Shown: piece by piece, positions 51,201-63,600 of the stretch
How positions within the stretch are numbered: position 1 is the stretch's first letter
Layout of the letters: each line of letters begins with the position of its first letter
Source: Stentor roeselii
Taxonomy: Eukaryota; Ciliophora; Heterotrichea; Heterotrichida; Stentoridae
Assembly (NCBI GenBank): GCA_006503475.1
Contig: RSEH01000046.1
Coordinates: 1-64,000 of the forward strand
Reading direction: 5' to 3'
Length of the DNA: 64,000 nt
The notes under the pieces: model-generated
The model's input: the letters and a program-made list of their open reading frames with translations, nothing else
The model's database searches: none
What the model was told of the DNA's origin: nothing
Translations under genes and position numbers: made by a program

Positions 51201-52250
51201 GTTTTTATCTAAAGTTTTTATCAACTTGGTATCTGGTTCACCCCTGAAAAGTCCTCTGTTTTTTAGCTCAAACTGGAAAAAACTATTAAAATTTTCCTCT
51301 GTTGTGAGTATTTTTAAACGATTTATAACAGATGAATAAGTCAATATAAAAATAATAGGTTGCATTGTAACACTTAAAATAACTATCAGAAGTGAATTGT
51401 TATTCCAACTTCCTAACAAAAAGAATAAAGAAATGCAAGCCAGGTTAATCTGCCAAAAAGCCTTAAAAACATTCAGAGTAAAAGAGTAAAATGGTAAATT
51501 TTTCATCATCATGAAGAAGCTGATGCAATAAAGCACGAAACATATCATCAAATATATAAAATACGCAGAAGTTTTCATTGTATAGTACAAAAAACACAAA
51601 ATAATCTGAATCATTTTCACTACTATCTCAAATTTTCCATTAATCCTATTATCATCAAACCGTTCATCAATCCTTGGCCTGACCTCATAACAGCTGATTT
51701 CATAACAAAAATTCAAAAAAACCAGCCAAAACATCGCAAAAATTCCTAAAACCTTGAAATATCCTTCATCTAAATAAGACCTCCTATCAAAATTACTGAA
51801 CCCCAGAATATTCCCATCAATATCCAAACTAACAAACAATAAAGCTGAAAGCGCAGGCAAAAAAATCACCCGGCTTAAAATTTTCATTAAAATTCTCATC
51901 AAAAACTTATGAGTCCTCGCCATATGTCTCTTAAAACCAATGACGATAAAAGCCAAGAGCATTAAAAAGAACGAAAGTCCAACAACCAGAAAGATGAAAA
52001 CCAAAAAGTTATCAAAAAGATTGAAAAAAATTAACACCCTGTCTAGAGAAGCGATGCTGACAACTCTCCAAAAGATTTCATAGTGGCTCCAGTCTTGGGT
52101 GTTATGACCTTCATACCAGAAAAAGTGAAGGTTTTGAGTGAAAATGAGAAGGTCTAGACTCAGAGATGATAAAAACGAGAAAAGATTTTTTTTTGATTCA
52201 GCTGGTCTGGGAGGGTAGACTTCGATAAGGACATCGAAAAGGAATTCCAT
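48274..52250 (-). CDS. TmcB/TmcC-like multi-membrane PAS protein (copy B)
   Basis: The start is the ATG at 52250 (MEFLFDVLIEVYPPRPAESK). The first frame runs to a 14-nt intron (49403-49390, GTAAATTTAAGTAG), after which 49389-48274 continues, giving 1320 residues. A second, hidden intron is likely at 49796-49782 (GTAATTTTCAAACAG). It keeps the frame and contains no stop, and removing it gives 1315 residues. The N-terminal TM bundle covers about residues 75-330. A helical middle follows (ALNKIGSVSHKGLDLDTNFQ, VYKCNLIITKVC). A PAS-like domain begins near 533 (SNAKSFGKVLFVSKDFSSIL), and C-terminal TM helices surround a conserved block FPRRRSQMSGMAFVVLESF. Gene C has the same architecture and block. 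It is probably a membrane sensor of unknown signal. Confidence 0.82.
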
Positions 52251-52428
52251 GATTTTATGAAATGAGTAAAGTGATTAGAATAAAATTTTTTGGGTTAAGT
52301 TTAGAAAATTGATTTGAGATGAAAGGTTAAAAGGATTGAAATAGATGAATGATTATTATGAGTGAAATTTTTATTATTTTTGACATTTTTAGATTAAGAT
52401 ACCAAATAACTGTTTGAATTAATCTTAT

Positions 52429-55400
52429 TTAAATTTTCCTTGGAATGATCTTCAATATCTGGACCAAATCTTGAATATTCGCAATTTCCAACCTTAACAT
52501 CGGATAATAAAATAATAAAAAACTAGCGATAAGCAAAACCGAGAAGCAGCTTACAAAGATCTTGGTATTCCTCATTTTAATTTCAATGATTTCCTTGGTA
52601 TCCGAATGAGCGACATTAGAAATATGTTCAATAGCATTATTGAATAGATTCATCCTATCAATAAACAAGTTGATATCTTCATATCTTTTCACATGACTTC
52701 CATGCACCAGGTTCAAAGCCTCTTGATTCAAAAAAGCGACTGCCCGATAAGACCCTGCATAAAAAATAAGATTAGGATCAGGGAACTTTTCAAAAATTAT
52801 CCCTTGTAAATAACTCGACATTAAAGGCTTTGTTTTTTCATTTTTTATGTATTTTCCTGTCAGTTTGATATTTTCTAACTTAATTTTCAACATTTGTTTA
52901 ATGTTTAAAGTGTCTTTGAACTCAGGGTAAATCGATTTCAAGGCAAAGTTGTTGGACTCTGCGAAAGACTCAACTATTACAAAGGCCAATGCTGACATCT
53001 GACTTCTTCTTCTAGGAAATGCTGAAACTAGCAGAGGACGATAGTAAAGAAAGTACCTTAAGTCATTGTAGAAGTAAAGAGTTGTTAGCAGAAGGAGAAG
53101 ACCTGCCAAGATAAATAAAACTGAAAGTTTTGATAGAAAACGAAGGGAATGACGGAATTTTAAACGACTTAAGGATTGAATGGGTGCAGAACATTCTATT
53201 TCAGAGGAATGATGAAGTCTTGTGAGTCGTGAATTGATGTTTTCGCAGATTTGGATTGATTGACTTCTACATCTGGTTTGAAGATGGCTCCATAAGTTGT
53301 TCAGGTGTTGGTCTGACATGCATAGAAAAATTGTAATGATTGAAATACTCACTGCAATCACCAACATGCCGATTAGGAGAAGGTAAGTGTCTTTGGATTC
53401 GAGAGATTTTACTCTTGTTGTTTCACACTTTACTAATTCATCAATTGTGTCGGTTAGCTGGCTGAATGGAGGTCCTAAAACATTTGAAATCACGTTCATC
53501 ATTTCTTTTGTGTAATTTTTATTGTCTTTTATATTTTCATTCACAGTAAGAGCCTATTTACATTTACGTTTGAAAGAATAAACTCTATGAACCCGAATAA
53601 ATTCGAATGTTTTACGTTTTTTATGTTATCCAAGTCCCAGTAGTGCATACTTTTTTCATCAATTAATTTTGAGGCTTCGCAATATTTCCATAAATCGAGT
53701 TCATCATAAAGATGGTCTTGATACTTTTTAGTGAAATTTACAATACTCAAAAAGTAAGTTTCATTGAAATAAATCGGCTTTGAGAGGTAGGAATAAACAT
53801 TATTTGCTCTAAGAATGAGACCAATCTGAGTAAGAGAATATGCGAGATAGTTAAGAGAAAGCAAAGGTGTCAAGTTAGTTGAATGACTTGCTTCAATTGA
53901 CATGAAGACTATTATCCCAACATTTGAAGCGATGAGGCAAAGAATCTAAATAAAGATTACAAGAATGATAATTATTATCTTCGTCATACGCATCACAAGT
54001 AAAGACTTTTTATAAGAGTTTTGCTCTGTTTTATTCAAAAGAAGATGGTCTAAACTAGAAGAGCTGAATTTTGACTTATTTTCATGGTTTTCATTGATAT
54101 TTCCCCTGCTCTCATTCATTTTTGAAATACTTTCATTGAATTTTAAATAATTTTTACTTTGATTTATTTGAAAATTGTCTGATTCTTCATTGTTTAGTTC
54201 AAATCCACGAATTAATTTTTCAGTTATTTGAGTTTTTTCTTCGGACTCATCCTCTAAACAGGCACAGTACATTAAATCTTCAGTTATATAAAGAACATAA
54301 TAATTATTCTCGAAAAGTTTCAAAGATTTGAGTCGCAGTTGAACAATATTCACATCATTTTCATCTTCAGGAGATTTTACGCATATCTCATCATATTCGT
54401 AAACTTTTAGTGTTTTGAAGTTGATATCTGGGAAAAATTCTTGAAAATAATGTCTTGAAAGCGATTTTTTGTTGATGTTTAAAAAATTTGGGAAGTTTTT
54501 AGAATGTTCATAAATCAGCCCGTCATCTGAGACTATTGCAAATTCTCTTTTGAATTTAAGGAAATGGATATCAAATATAAGAAAAACTTTCTTATCAATG
54601 GCAATGCAGTCAACAGTAGCTAAAGCTTCCATTAAGAATCCTTCAGAATTAACAAAAAATATTTTGCTGTTTTGATAAAGAAATGCTCTTGAATTTTCCA
54701 TCAGGTATTTTTTAATTTCTTTTTCATGAATCTTAGAAATGTTCGATGGAAAAAAAGTCCTGATAAACATTTCTTCACTTGAATGTAGTGATATTTTCAA
54801 ATTTTTAGAAAAAATCCTATCAAAAAATACAACTTTTCCAAAACTTTCAGCATCAGCAGAAATCATTAAAATTGAGTTTATTCTTGATAAATTGTTATAA
54901 TTTTCAACATTTTTTACAGTGCTTTTTCCAACAAAATTAAAAACATTTTGAGCTTTATGAGAATCATTTCGAATATCAAGAATAAACGAGGCAAACATCT
55001 CCTTTAACTCCTTGCTAAACTGAAACTCCGCATAACTTTTCGCATACTTTTCTTCAAGTATTTTCCACTTGGCCACAGTAGTTCTGACCCATTTTTTCAA
55101 GCCATGGAAATTTTCATTCTCGCTGTTGAAAACATTGAAAAAATTCAGGTAAAACTCACAAAATTCTTTATCCATAGCGCGAACCTGACTTAAAGTTTGA
55201 ATATATTCAAATGTTTTAAAAGTCGAAGAGTTTATTTTGCAAGCTCTTCTTATAATTGACCTGCACTTGAAAACTTGAAAGTTTTCATCAAGATCTAAGC
55301 CTGTGAAAGACACAGTTTCTATTTTATTAAGGGCCAAACTGCAGTCGTCAAGCACATCAAGGCAATAAAAAGCAGTTAAAACTCGATTTAACTTACTGTT

Positions 55401-56456
55401 TGTTATAGAATAGTTCTCGTTAAGTCTTTGAACTAGTTTTTCATCAAGGTTTTCGATGAAAAATTCTCGATTTTGAAGCTCGAAAATAGAAAACCTGAAA
55501 TCTTTCACTTTTTTTTGCTTTTGGAGGAAGTATTGGCAAGTTGGCCAAGTTGTTTTAAATAAGATTGGTTGAATGGCTAATGAAAGAACTATAATTAGAA
55601 GGGAGTTGTCAAGCCATAAACCAACTAAAAAGAACAGAGAAATGAATGAAAGACTCAGGTGGAAAAAGGTCTTAAAGGCAAGAACTAGGTTTGAATAGTA
55701 AGCTTGACTTTGAAGCAGCATCCAAGAACTGACTAAATGAACTATTAAATTGACCACTAAAAATAACTGGTACCCTGAAGTCTTCAACAAATGATACAAA
55801 ATACTTAAAAAAACCTGACTCATCTTCAAAAAAATCTCAAATTTCGCATTTATCTTCGAACTCTTAAATTCCCTGAATTTCGGTCTAGCCTCACACGAGC
55901 AAACCTCAAACAAAATCGCTAAAATCACAAGAAAAACAATAGAACTACTCGTAGCTATTATCTCATATTTTCCTATTATCTGCCGTTGTTGACTCATTCC
56001 ATTAAAAGCAAGTCTTCCTGTATCATGATGAAAAGTAACAAAAAGCAAAGAAGAAATAATTGGAATAAAAAACGTCTGACAAACAACTTTTAAAAGAACC
56101 TGAGTCAAAAACCTTAAAAAATTCGGGATTTTTTTCTGAAAGACACCCAAAAAATATGTCGCAAGGACCAAAACCGCCAGCAGGCCGAGTGTTATCAACA
56201 CAAAAGCTAAAAAAGCTTCGAAAATATCATAGAATATCAAAAGTCTATCGAAAGAAGCTCCACAAATGAGTCGCCAGAATATCTGATATTCATTCCATTG
56301 ATTTATTGACTGGTCTTCAAACCAAAGAAAGTGAATACTTTGAGAAAATGTCAGAAGTTCGGTTAGAAAAAATGAGAAAATGTGAAGAGTACTTCTTTTT
56401 GCGCTTTGAGACTGCGGGGGAAATATTTCGAGAAGGATTTCGAAGAATCTTTCCAT
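52429..56456 (-). CDS. TmcB/TmcC-like multi-membrane PAS protein (copy C)
   Basis: Three exons, 56456-53961, 53945-53568 and 53553-52429, give 1332 residues. Intron 1 (53960-53946, GTAATCTTTATTTAG) is 15 nt and ends in an in-frame TAG. Intron 2 (53567-53554, GTAAATGTAAATAG) is 14 nt. The N-terminus MERFFEILLEIFPPQSQSAK is like copy B. The PAS-like domain starts near residue 532 (SADAESFGKVVFFDRIFSKN), and the C-terminal block FPRRRSQMSALAFVIVESF is shared. The acidic Asn-rich segment before the C-terminal helices (about residues 760-800) varies between copies. B and C lie in tandem on the same strand, 178 nt apart, so they probably arose by duplication. There is no sign of decay once the introns are removed. 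Confidence 0.82.
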
Positions 56457-57254
56457 ATTTTATAAGATTAGTGAAACTTGATTGATTCTCAAGTTTTTGA
56501 AGTGATCTTATTTGTTAAGTTCTCAAATTTAAATATTATAAGAATGATTTTTACCTCTGACTGAATGAATTTTGTGTTGGTGAAAGGAGTTAAAATTTCA
56601 ATATTTGATCATGGTTTGAATAATCGGAGCTGTTTTTATTAATATTTCAGAGGTTCCTTTATTGTATAACTATTTGATGCTCTCGAAGGGTTTCTCAATA
56701 CTAATGTGAGAATCGTATAATATTACATAAAGTTCACTTCAGAGTAGAATCTTAGACCATTTTGTCAGTATAATTATTCAAAATTTATTTAAAGATAACA
56801 TGTTTCTTGCTATTTTATAATTCTCGCTGTAATTAATTTATGATTCATATACAGTGCTTAATAATTTCAAATAGAATGATTTTCTAGATGAAAGATCATT
56901 TTAAGACTTTTATATTCGATGATAATAATATCAAAACTATTTATACAAGCATCTGATAATTTTTTTTTTCATTTTAATAGGACTGTGCCTTTCAATTCAG
57001 TTTCTTATGAGAGATTTTTAAGTATCAATAAAATTGTTGTACTGAAAATTTACCTTAACTTAATTTATTTCAAATAATATGAACTCATGATCATTTTGTC
57101 AGGTAACTTAGCCTTAGCTTCCACATTACACCTTAACATTCATTAGAGTATTTACAATTATAAGTTTTTCTTTTCATGAAATCACTCTTTATTTCACAGA
57201 GAAAATAAAGGATTTGTTGATAAGATCTAAGATATTCTAACTAATACTCTTATT
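56457..57254. other. AT-rich intergenic region
   Basis: About 800 nt upstream of TmcB-like gene C (minus strand) and downstream of the pseudogene. It has no ORF or recognised element. It presumably includes the promoter of gene C. Confidence 0.5.
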
Positions 57255-59740
57255 ATTTCTTGGAATAATCTTGATTATTTAAACAAGCTTCTCAAATATC
57301 TTAACTTCAGACTTTATCATAGGATAATATACTAAAAAAACAAATAGTAAGCAACTCAGAAGAGGAAACAACAAATATTATCATATTTTTCAAATTTTCT
57401 TGAATGATATTTTTTAAATCCTAACCACAATTAAACAGACAATAATTTTTTATTTAAAAAAATTAATCAAATAACACTCTATGATATCTTAAATCATCAG
57501 TTCCAATAAAAATTAATACACATTTGTTCATCAGTAAAAAATTATAATTATTAAGTAATACAAATTTCATTACTGAATCCAAATCAACTCTTTAAAAAGC
57601 ACCTCAAAAATTCATTATAGTCCTTCATTCCACCAATAAACAAAACACATACTTTGAAAAATTTTATCATTTTTATCCTTCACAACTTTATCGACTCCAA
57701 AACAAAAAACACCAACTCTAAAAGACCCAACATAAAAAAATAGGACTCGGGAACTTCTCAAAGGTATTCTGCTGAAAATCTAAAAACATTAGAGGTCTTG
57801 TTTTAGATTATTTGAATACTTCCCTGAAACTTTAATCAATTTTCTTGTCCATCATTTGCTCAGCTTCAAGACAAGTGACGAATCGATTTCAATGAAAAGT
57901 TTTCGATTCTGCGAAGGGCTTGAATATTACAAAGGCCAGTCCGGAAAAAGAGTTCTTCTTATGGGAATGAAGATTTAAGCAGAGGATATAGTAAAGGACA
58001 TCGCAGATACAATCATAAGTGCATTTTTTTCCATAGTTCTTGAAGTAGTTCAGTTGAGAGTTCTTCTTAAAGTTTGATTTAAAACCGCTTGGGCTTTGTG
58101 TTAATCTTTTCCTTTATTAATCAGAAGCGAAATATTAAAATTATTTATCTTTTGCTGAATGAAAAGTCATCCAAGTTCTTCAAGTAATATTTTTCCAGGT
58201 CTTAAAATTATCAACGACAAGACTTGCAAATTTTTCAGTTTTTTAAGTTATTTTTTATCCTGAAGAATAAAATTCAGGAATTTCAAGTAAACTTACATAT
58301 TTCTTGGTCTTTCGCTCGGATTTCAATGGTCTTCTAGATGTCCTCACATGTTTTTAAACACTGGTGATTGAAGGATAATTTAGTTGGATTTAAATACCTG
58401 GTAGGCTTTGTAGAGGTTTTTACAGGAGTGTCTTGTTGAACTGATTTTTTTTAGTTGAAATTTCTGACAAGTCTAACAATAGTCAACTTTTGATATACGA
58501 TTTTATTTGGTTTTATTTAGACAATAGTTTTTTTTGGACTTTTGAGCAGTTTGAGTCTAGGTTAGTTCTGAAGAAGCTTCGATTTTTAGGCTCCAACTTT
58601 TGAAATTCGAATGATGTTGGGGCTTAAATGTGGTTTAAATACTTAAAGTGAGATGATAGTGGGAGTAAGTTTTTAAGGTTATGATAGTGTGGTATATGCT
58701 CTTTAGATACTATTGAAATCAATAGTGAAAAAGATAATCAATAAGATTCTTTAATAAACTCATTTGATAAATAATAATTATTGATACAGCTTATTGTGTT
58801 TATTTATTTATTATTAATTCGAGAAGTTTTTTTAGAGTATTTGATTATAAACTTACTATTATTAATTTATCAGGCCTTGAGAATTATATTTCAAAAGAGT
58901 CTATCACTGGTTTCACTTCTAGAATTATTAAAAGAAGTGAGCTGTCTTGCCAGATCCAAAACAGAAAATACAATTAAAGAGTTGAAAAACTAATTTAAAA
59001 AAGCAATTTATAGGTGTTTGATTAAAAAAATTATTTAGTTAAAATAATCCAAGAACTGATAAGAAATAATTATATCAAATTTTTATTATTGTAAAATCGA
59101 AAAACTCAGTCTGTTCAAAGATAGAGAAAGGAACTGATTATATGTAGAGCCATCTTACTATCAAAAAGATTTGATAAACTGAAGTGTTTTAGAAATTGAA
59201 AATTAAAAAATTAATCACTTGAATTAATCAGACTAGAAATCGAGAATCTTGCATTTTATTTTGGATTTTTCATATTTTTCTTGCATTTTTTTGGCGTGTT
59301 TAATAGCAGGCTATATCAAATCTCTTCATTCCAGCATAAACCATCTTGCTAAAATCGAAATGATTCATCTCAAAACGTAAAGCTATCACTGCTGGCATAA
59401 AAAGAACATCAGAAAGCAACTTGGGTATAATTCTGACAGAAATTTTGAAATAATTTCCAGGTTTTTTACATAAAAACAGAATATAAAACGCAAAAAACAT
59501 CAAAAAGTCTAATGAGGAAAGGGCTTATATCATAAAAACATAGAAACCCTCAGGGATTCCCAAGTAAAGAAAAATTCTACCAAAAATCACCAAAATAACT
59601 TTTGAGAATTTATGATAGTCTTTCACTTTCTTGATCTCAAGACCTTCATACAAAAAAAATGAATATTTTGACTGAAAACAAGTAATTCAACTAGAAAATA
59701 AACAAAAAACAGCAAGAAGCAAGCTTTAGTCCCTCGTATA
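57255..59740 (-). pseudogene. Decayed TmcB-like gene (copy E)
   Basis: Nucleotide stretches align with copies B and C in order but are broken. The 3' end (57255-57990) matches the last exon: LVKILKIIP-like, the region before FPRRRSQMS, and the seaweed of AAAAGACCCAACATAAAAAA against AAAAGATCCAGCAAAAAAC in B. A middle part (about 58030-58400) matches the helical region before the PAS domain, so the PAS and central membrane parts are deleted. The 5' part (about 59240-59740) matches the N-terminal TM bundle; the 67-residue frame at 59503-59300 (KISVRIIPKLLSDVLFMP) aligns with KFLMRILMKILSRVIFLPA of B. Stops and frameshifts occur throughout, and about 58760-59230 is replaced by unrelated AT-rich DNA. 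It cannot encode a functional protein. Confidence 0.8.
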
Positions 59741-60670
59741 TTTGGTAGTAAAGATTGTCAACAAGTTTAAAAGTCTTTCTAATTTATTGTCTATATTTTA
59801 TATAAAATTAAGAGGTTTGGAATTACTTTTGAGATTGTTTCTCAACCTTTACTTTACCTAAATGGGTTTTAAAGAGAAGCATTTTCACTGTTCGATAAAC
59901 GTTATTATGGAAACACCTAAAAAACAGACACATAATATTTTTTATATAAATAAACTAACTTAAACTATGATTAATCTTTGATGTAAAACCCCTTTCATAC
60001 TTATATTTGAAATTGTTATTACCTATGTTTTTATATCATATATGCTTAAATGATTTTAAGTTTTCATTTTATAATCAAGAAGATTATTTTAGCTTCTAAA
60101 GCTTGGTTTATATAAATATAGAGTGAAAAATTTTGTAAACTTTCATAGAATTTAGTTGAATGGTTTTCATTTAAAAATTTATAAATTGACCTGTTGAGAA
60201 TTATAATTATAAATTATCTGATTGATTCATCAATTTTCAAATCGAAATAGATTTATGTTTATTTCTTATATATCCAATGTTGATTAGATTTATAATTAGA
60301 TGTTTGATAACCTTAATTGGAAGAAATCAATCATTCTAGGCAATTATTATTCAATAGCGTCGTCGCAAACCACAATCAAATATAATTCTTGAATAATCAT
60401 AGATGAGATTACTACAAATTTGATCAACTTTTCCATTGAAATTTCATAAATCTCCTTAATCTTAAAATTTTTTAAGAGTATCAAGAAAAAATAATTTCAG
60501 TATCAAAATTATAAATATTCCATTCCTTTGATTTGAAAAATCCTTTATCGAATTTGATTTTTCAATAAAAAAATCAAATTTCTTGATAAATCTCAAGTAA
60601 TTAGCCACTTCTCCCGTTAAAAGTATTTATAATAAGTACCTTGTCTAAAAATATTCTAAATATCTAAATA
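59741..60670. other. AT-rich intergenic region between divergent TmcB-like copies
   Basis: About 930 nt, very A+T-rich, with no supported gene. It separates the 5' end of the decayed minus-strand copy E from the start of plus-strand copy D, so it may be an old shared promoter region. Confidence 0.5.
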
Positions 60671-63600
60671 ATGGATAACCTTTACCTTATGTTCTATGAG
60701 CTCTACAGGCCAGGAGGTCCAGATTCAAGATTAAGTGCTCAGGAGCTTCTAATTCATGCCACATCAGATCTGGTGGTCTTTACCCAGAGCCTGCACTTCT
60801 TCTGGCGTCACGATTTGAAAATCTCACATTGGAATGACTACGAGCCATTCTGGAAAATCATTTCTTACTCATCAATAGACAACCTCTGCTCAGACCTCGG
60901 TTACTTCGACGAGTTTTTAGTAGTCATCTTGATAATTCTCTCATTTTCCTTATCTTTAATGGTCTTCTGTTTCCTGGTGATAATTTTGAAAAAACCATTG
61001 AAAGACTCTTGCAAGTTCCTTACAAAGATAACCTTGAAGTTGATTTGCCACGTTTTTTTCATTCCTATTTTTTTAGGTCTCTGTCAAATGTTGGTTGATT
61101 CAAGTACTTCAAGAATAAGTTCAGGGAACTACTCCAGGCTTAAAATTCATTTCTTGAAAAATGAGAATTTTTCTAATTTTTTTGCGGTTCTTGGATTGGC
61201 TTGGCTGGTGAGTCTGACAGTTTTTCATGAAATCGCATGTTATGAAGTGAGGCAAGGGAGAGAGGATAAGTTCACATTGGGGAAAATCAACGGAAATAAC
61301 TCTTTGATGTATTTGATGATGAAAATAGTGATTTGTTGTTTGTATACTTTTTTGGATGTGGATTATTATCAGGTCTTTTTAATCATTTGTTGTGGATTTT
61401 ATGCGATTTGTACTTGGAATGTCGTCAGTACTTTACCTTATTATTCGAAAAATGTCAATATTTATAAAACTTTCGAGTTTTTCAGTCTTGCTTTTGTTGC
61501 TGGGTCGTTCTTGATTGGGACTCTGCAGAATAATGCGACGTTGACTCTTGTTTTAAGTGTTTTTATGCAGCCTGTCTTGGCTTGTGTTGCTTTTGTTTTA
61601 GTTGTCAAGAGGGAAAAGAGGCTTGAAGGGGTAGATGTCAACTGTCATCTGAAATTTTGGATTTTTGAACTTTTGATTAGGAAGCATTTGAAGAATCCTG
61701 GAAATTTAGAGATTCTTCCAATTCTCAACAAAAGCTTTACTAAGTTCAAGGTAAGAGAAAATAGGATTGTCTCTGCTTTTTACTGTTTGGATGTTTTAAA
61801 GGATCCTTGCTTAGCTTTGAATATTATTCATAGCATCAGTCATAAAGGGTTTAACATCATGAGTAATTATCAAGTTTTTAAATGCAAGCAAATTATGAGT
61901 TTAGTCTGTTCTCATCAGTCATCAACTTTTAAAATTCTGAAGTATTTTCAGGCTGTTCAAGAAATTTATTCAAATGATCGAGCATTTTGTTACCAATTCG
62001 CCAATTTTTTTGATACAATCCTTTTAAAAGACATAAAAATACATTCATTGAAAAAATCCGTGAGTCTAACTTTCAAAACCTGGAAAAAACTAGAAAAAAA
62101 TTACAATAACTGGCTTTCAGAATTCCCAACAAGTGAAGAACTGATTCAAATGCACCGTAAGTTCCAACTTTGTATAAAACCAGAATCAAACTTATCAAAA
62201 TCTCTACAAAGCGTGGGAAGGTCGATTTTAAACAACTTTAACAGTTATTTAAAAGCTATAAACGAAAACTCTTTATTTCTGGTATCATCAAATCCTGAAA
62301 CATTTGGAAAAATAATATTTTTCAATCGAAATTTCTTGAAAATGTTCCATTTATCCGCTTCAGATCAAGGAAGTCTTCATATTCGATCGATTTTTCCTCG
62401 GATTCTTCACAAAAGCTACGAAAAATCAATGAAAAAATTTCAAAATAAATGCAGAGGTCATCGCTTGTTTGATAATATTTCAATGCTTTTTGTTAACTCT
62501 GAAGGGTTTTTATTTGAAGGTCTGGCAACAGTGGAATGGATCGTTGAAGATGAAAACTTGTTTTTTATATTTTCCGTAGAAAATTCTGTTAAAGAAAATG
62601 AATTTGCAGTGATTTCTGAAGATGGACTCATTTTAGAGCATACAAAAATATTTTCTAAATCATTAGAAAGCGAAAGAGAAAAATGTTCAAATTTTTTTAT
62701 TCAAGAATTTTTGCCAGAACTTGACTTAAAAAATATTGAAATTCCTTTGATGATTAAAGTGAAAACTGTGAAATCCAAAACTGTTCAACTCAGAGTTGAA
62801 CAAATAGAAATCGCAACAGAAAGAATTTTCTTGCTCGAAATTTTTAATCAAGAACAGATTGATGAAAAATTTTCATTCAAGTTAAATGACATTGAAAGAA
62901 CTCTTCAGCAGAAATCTTCTGAAAAATTTTACAGAACTAATGAAAAGTCACTAAAAGAAAGTTTTAACCCAAAGGAGTTAAAAAAAAACATCTCTAGGTA
63001 TAACAATTCCACCTCAAGTCAGCAACTTCTAAACAATAAAGAGCTTAATTCTTATAAAAAATCAGTGAGGATAATGAAATTAACTATTTTAATAATTGTG
63101 ATACTGGTAATGGATATTCAGGCACTTTGTTTAATTTCATCTAATATCGGAATTTTGGTTTATCTTTCACAAGAAGTAACTCATTCATTGAATTTAAAAC
63201 CTTTGATAAATCTCAATTATTTGTCATATGCGTTGGTGCAGCTTGCATTAATTTTAAGAACAAATGATTTATATTTAAGACTTGGAAAACCAGCTTATTT
63301 TGATCAAGCGTATTTCGATAATATTATTAATATCACTAAACAATATCAAGACAAACTCTCTGATGAACTTTATCTTTGGAACTACTGTAAAAGTTCAAGA
63401 ATAGTGAAATATAAAGAGTTTCATTATTGGGACTTGAAACGTCAAAATTCTACTAAGATGACGAATTTATTTGGATTTGTAGAGTTCATCACCCAAAACG
63501 TAATTAAAAAATAGGCCCAAAAAGCTTCAATAAAAATGCAGCAAAACGATAATTTCAAGGAAGAATATATGAATGTAATCTCAAATGCCCATGGAACACC

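Noticed and set aside
53541-53946. In-frame TAG at 53948-53946 as a nonsense mutation in copy C
   Set aside because: It is the last codon-sized piece of a perfect 15-nt GT...AG intron at the position where copy A has an intron.
58781-58993. 70-codon plus-strand ORF inside the TmcB-like relic
   Set aside because: It lies in AT-rich replacement DNA, is mostly Leu and Ile by composition, and has no recognisable motif.
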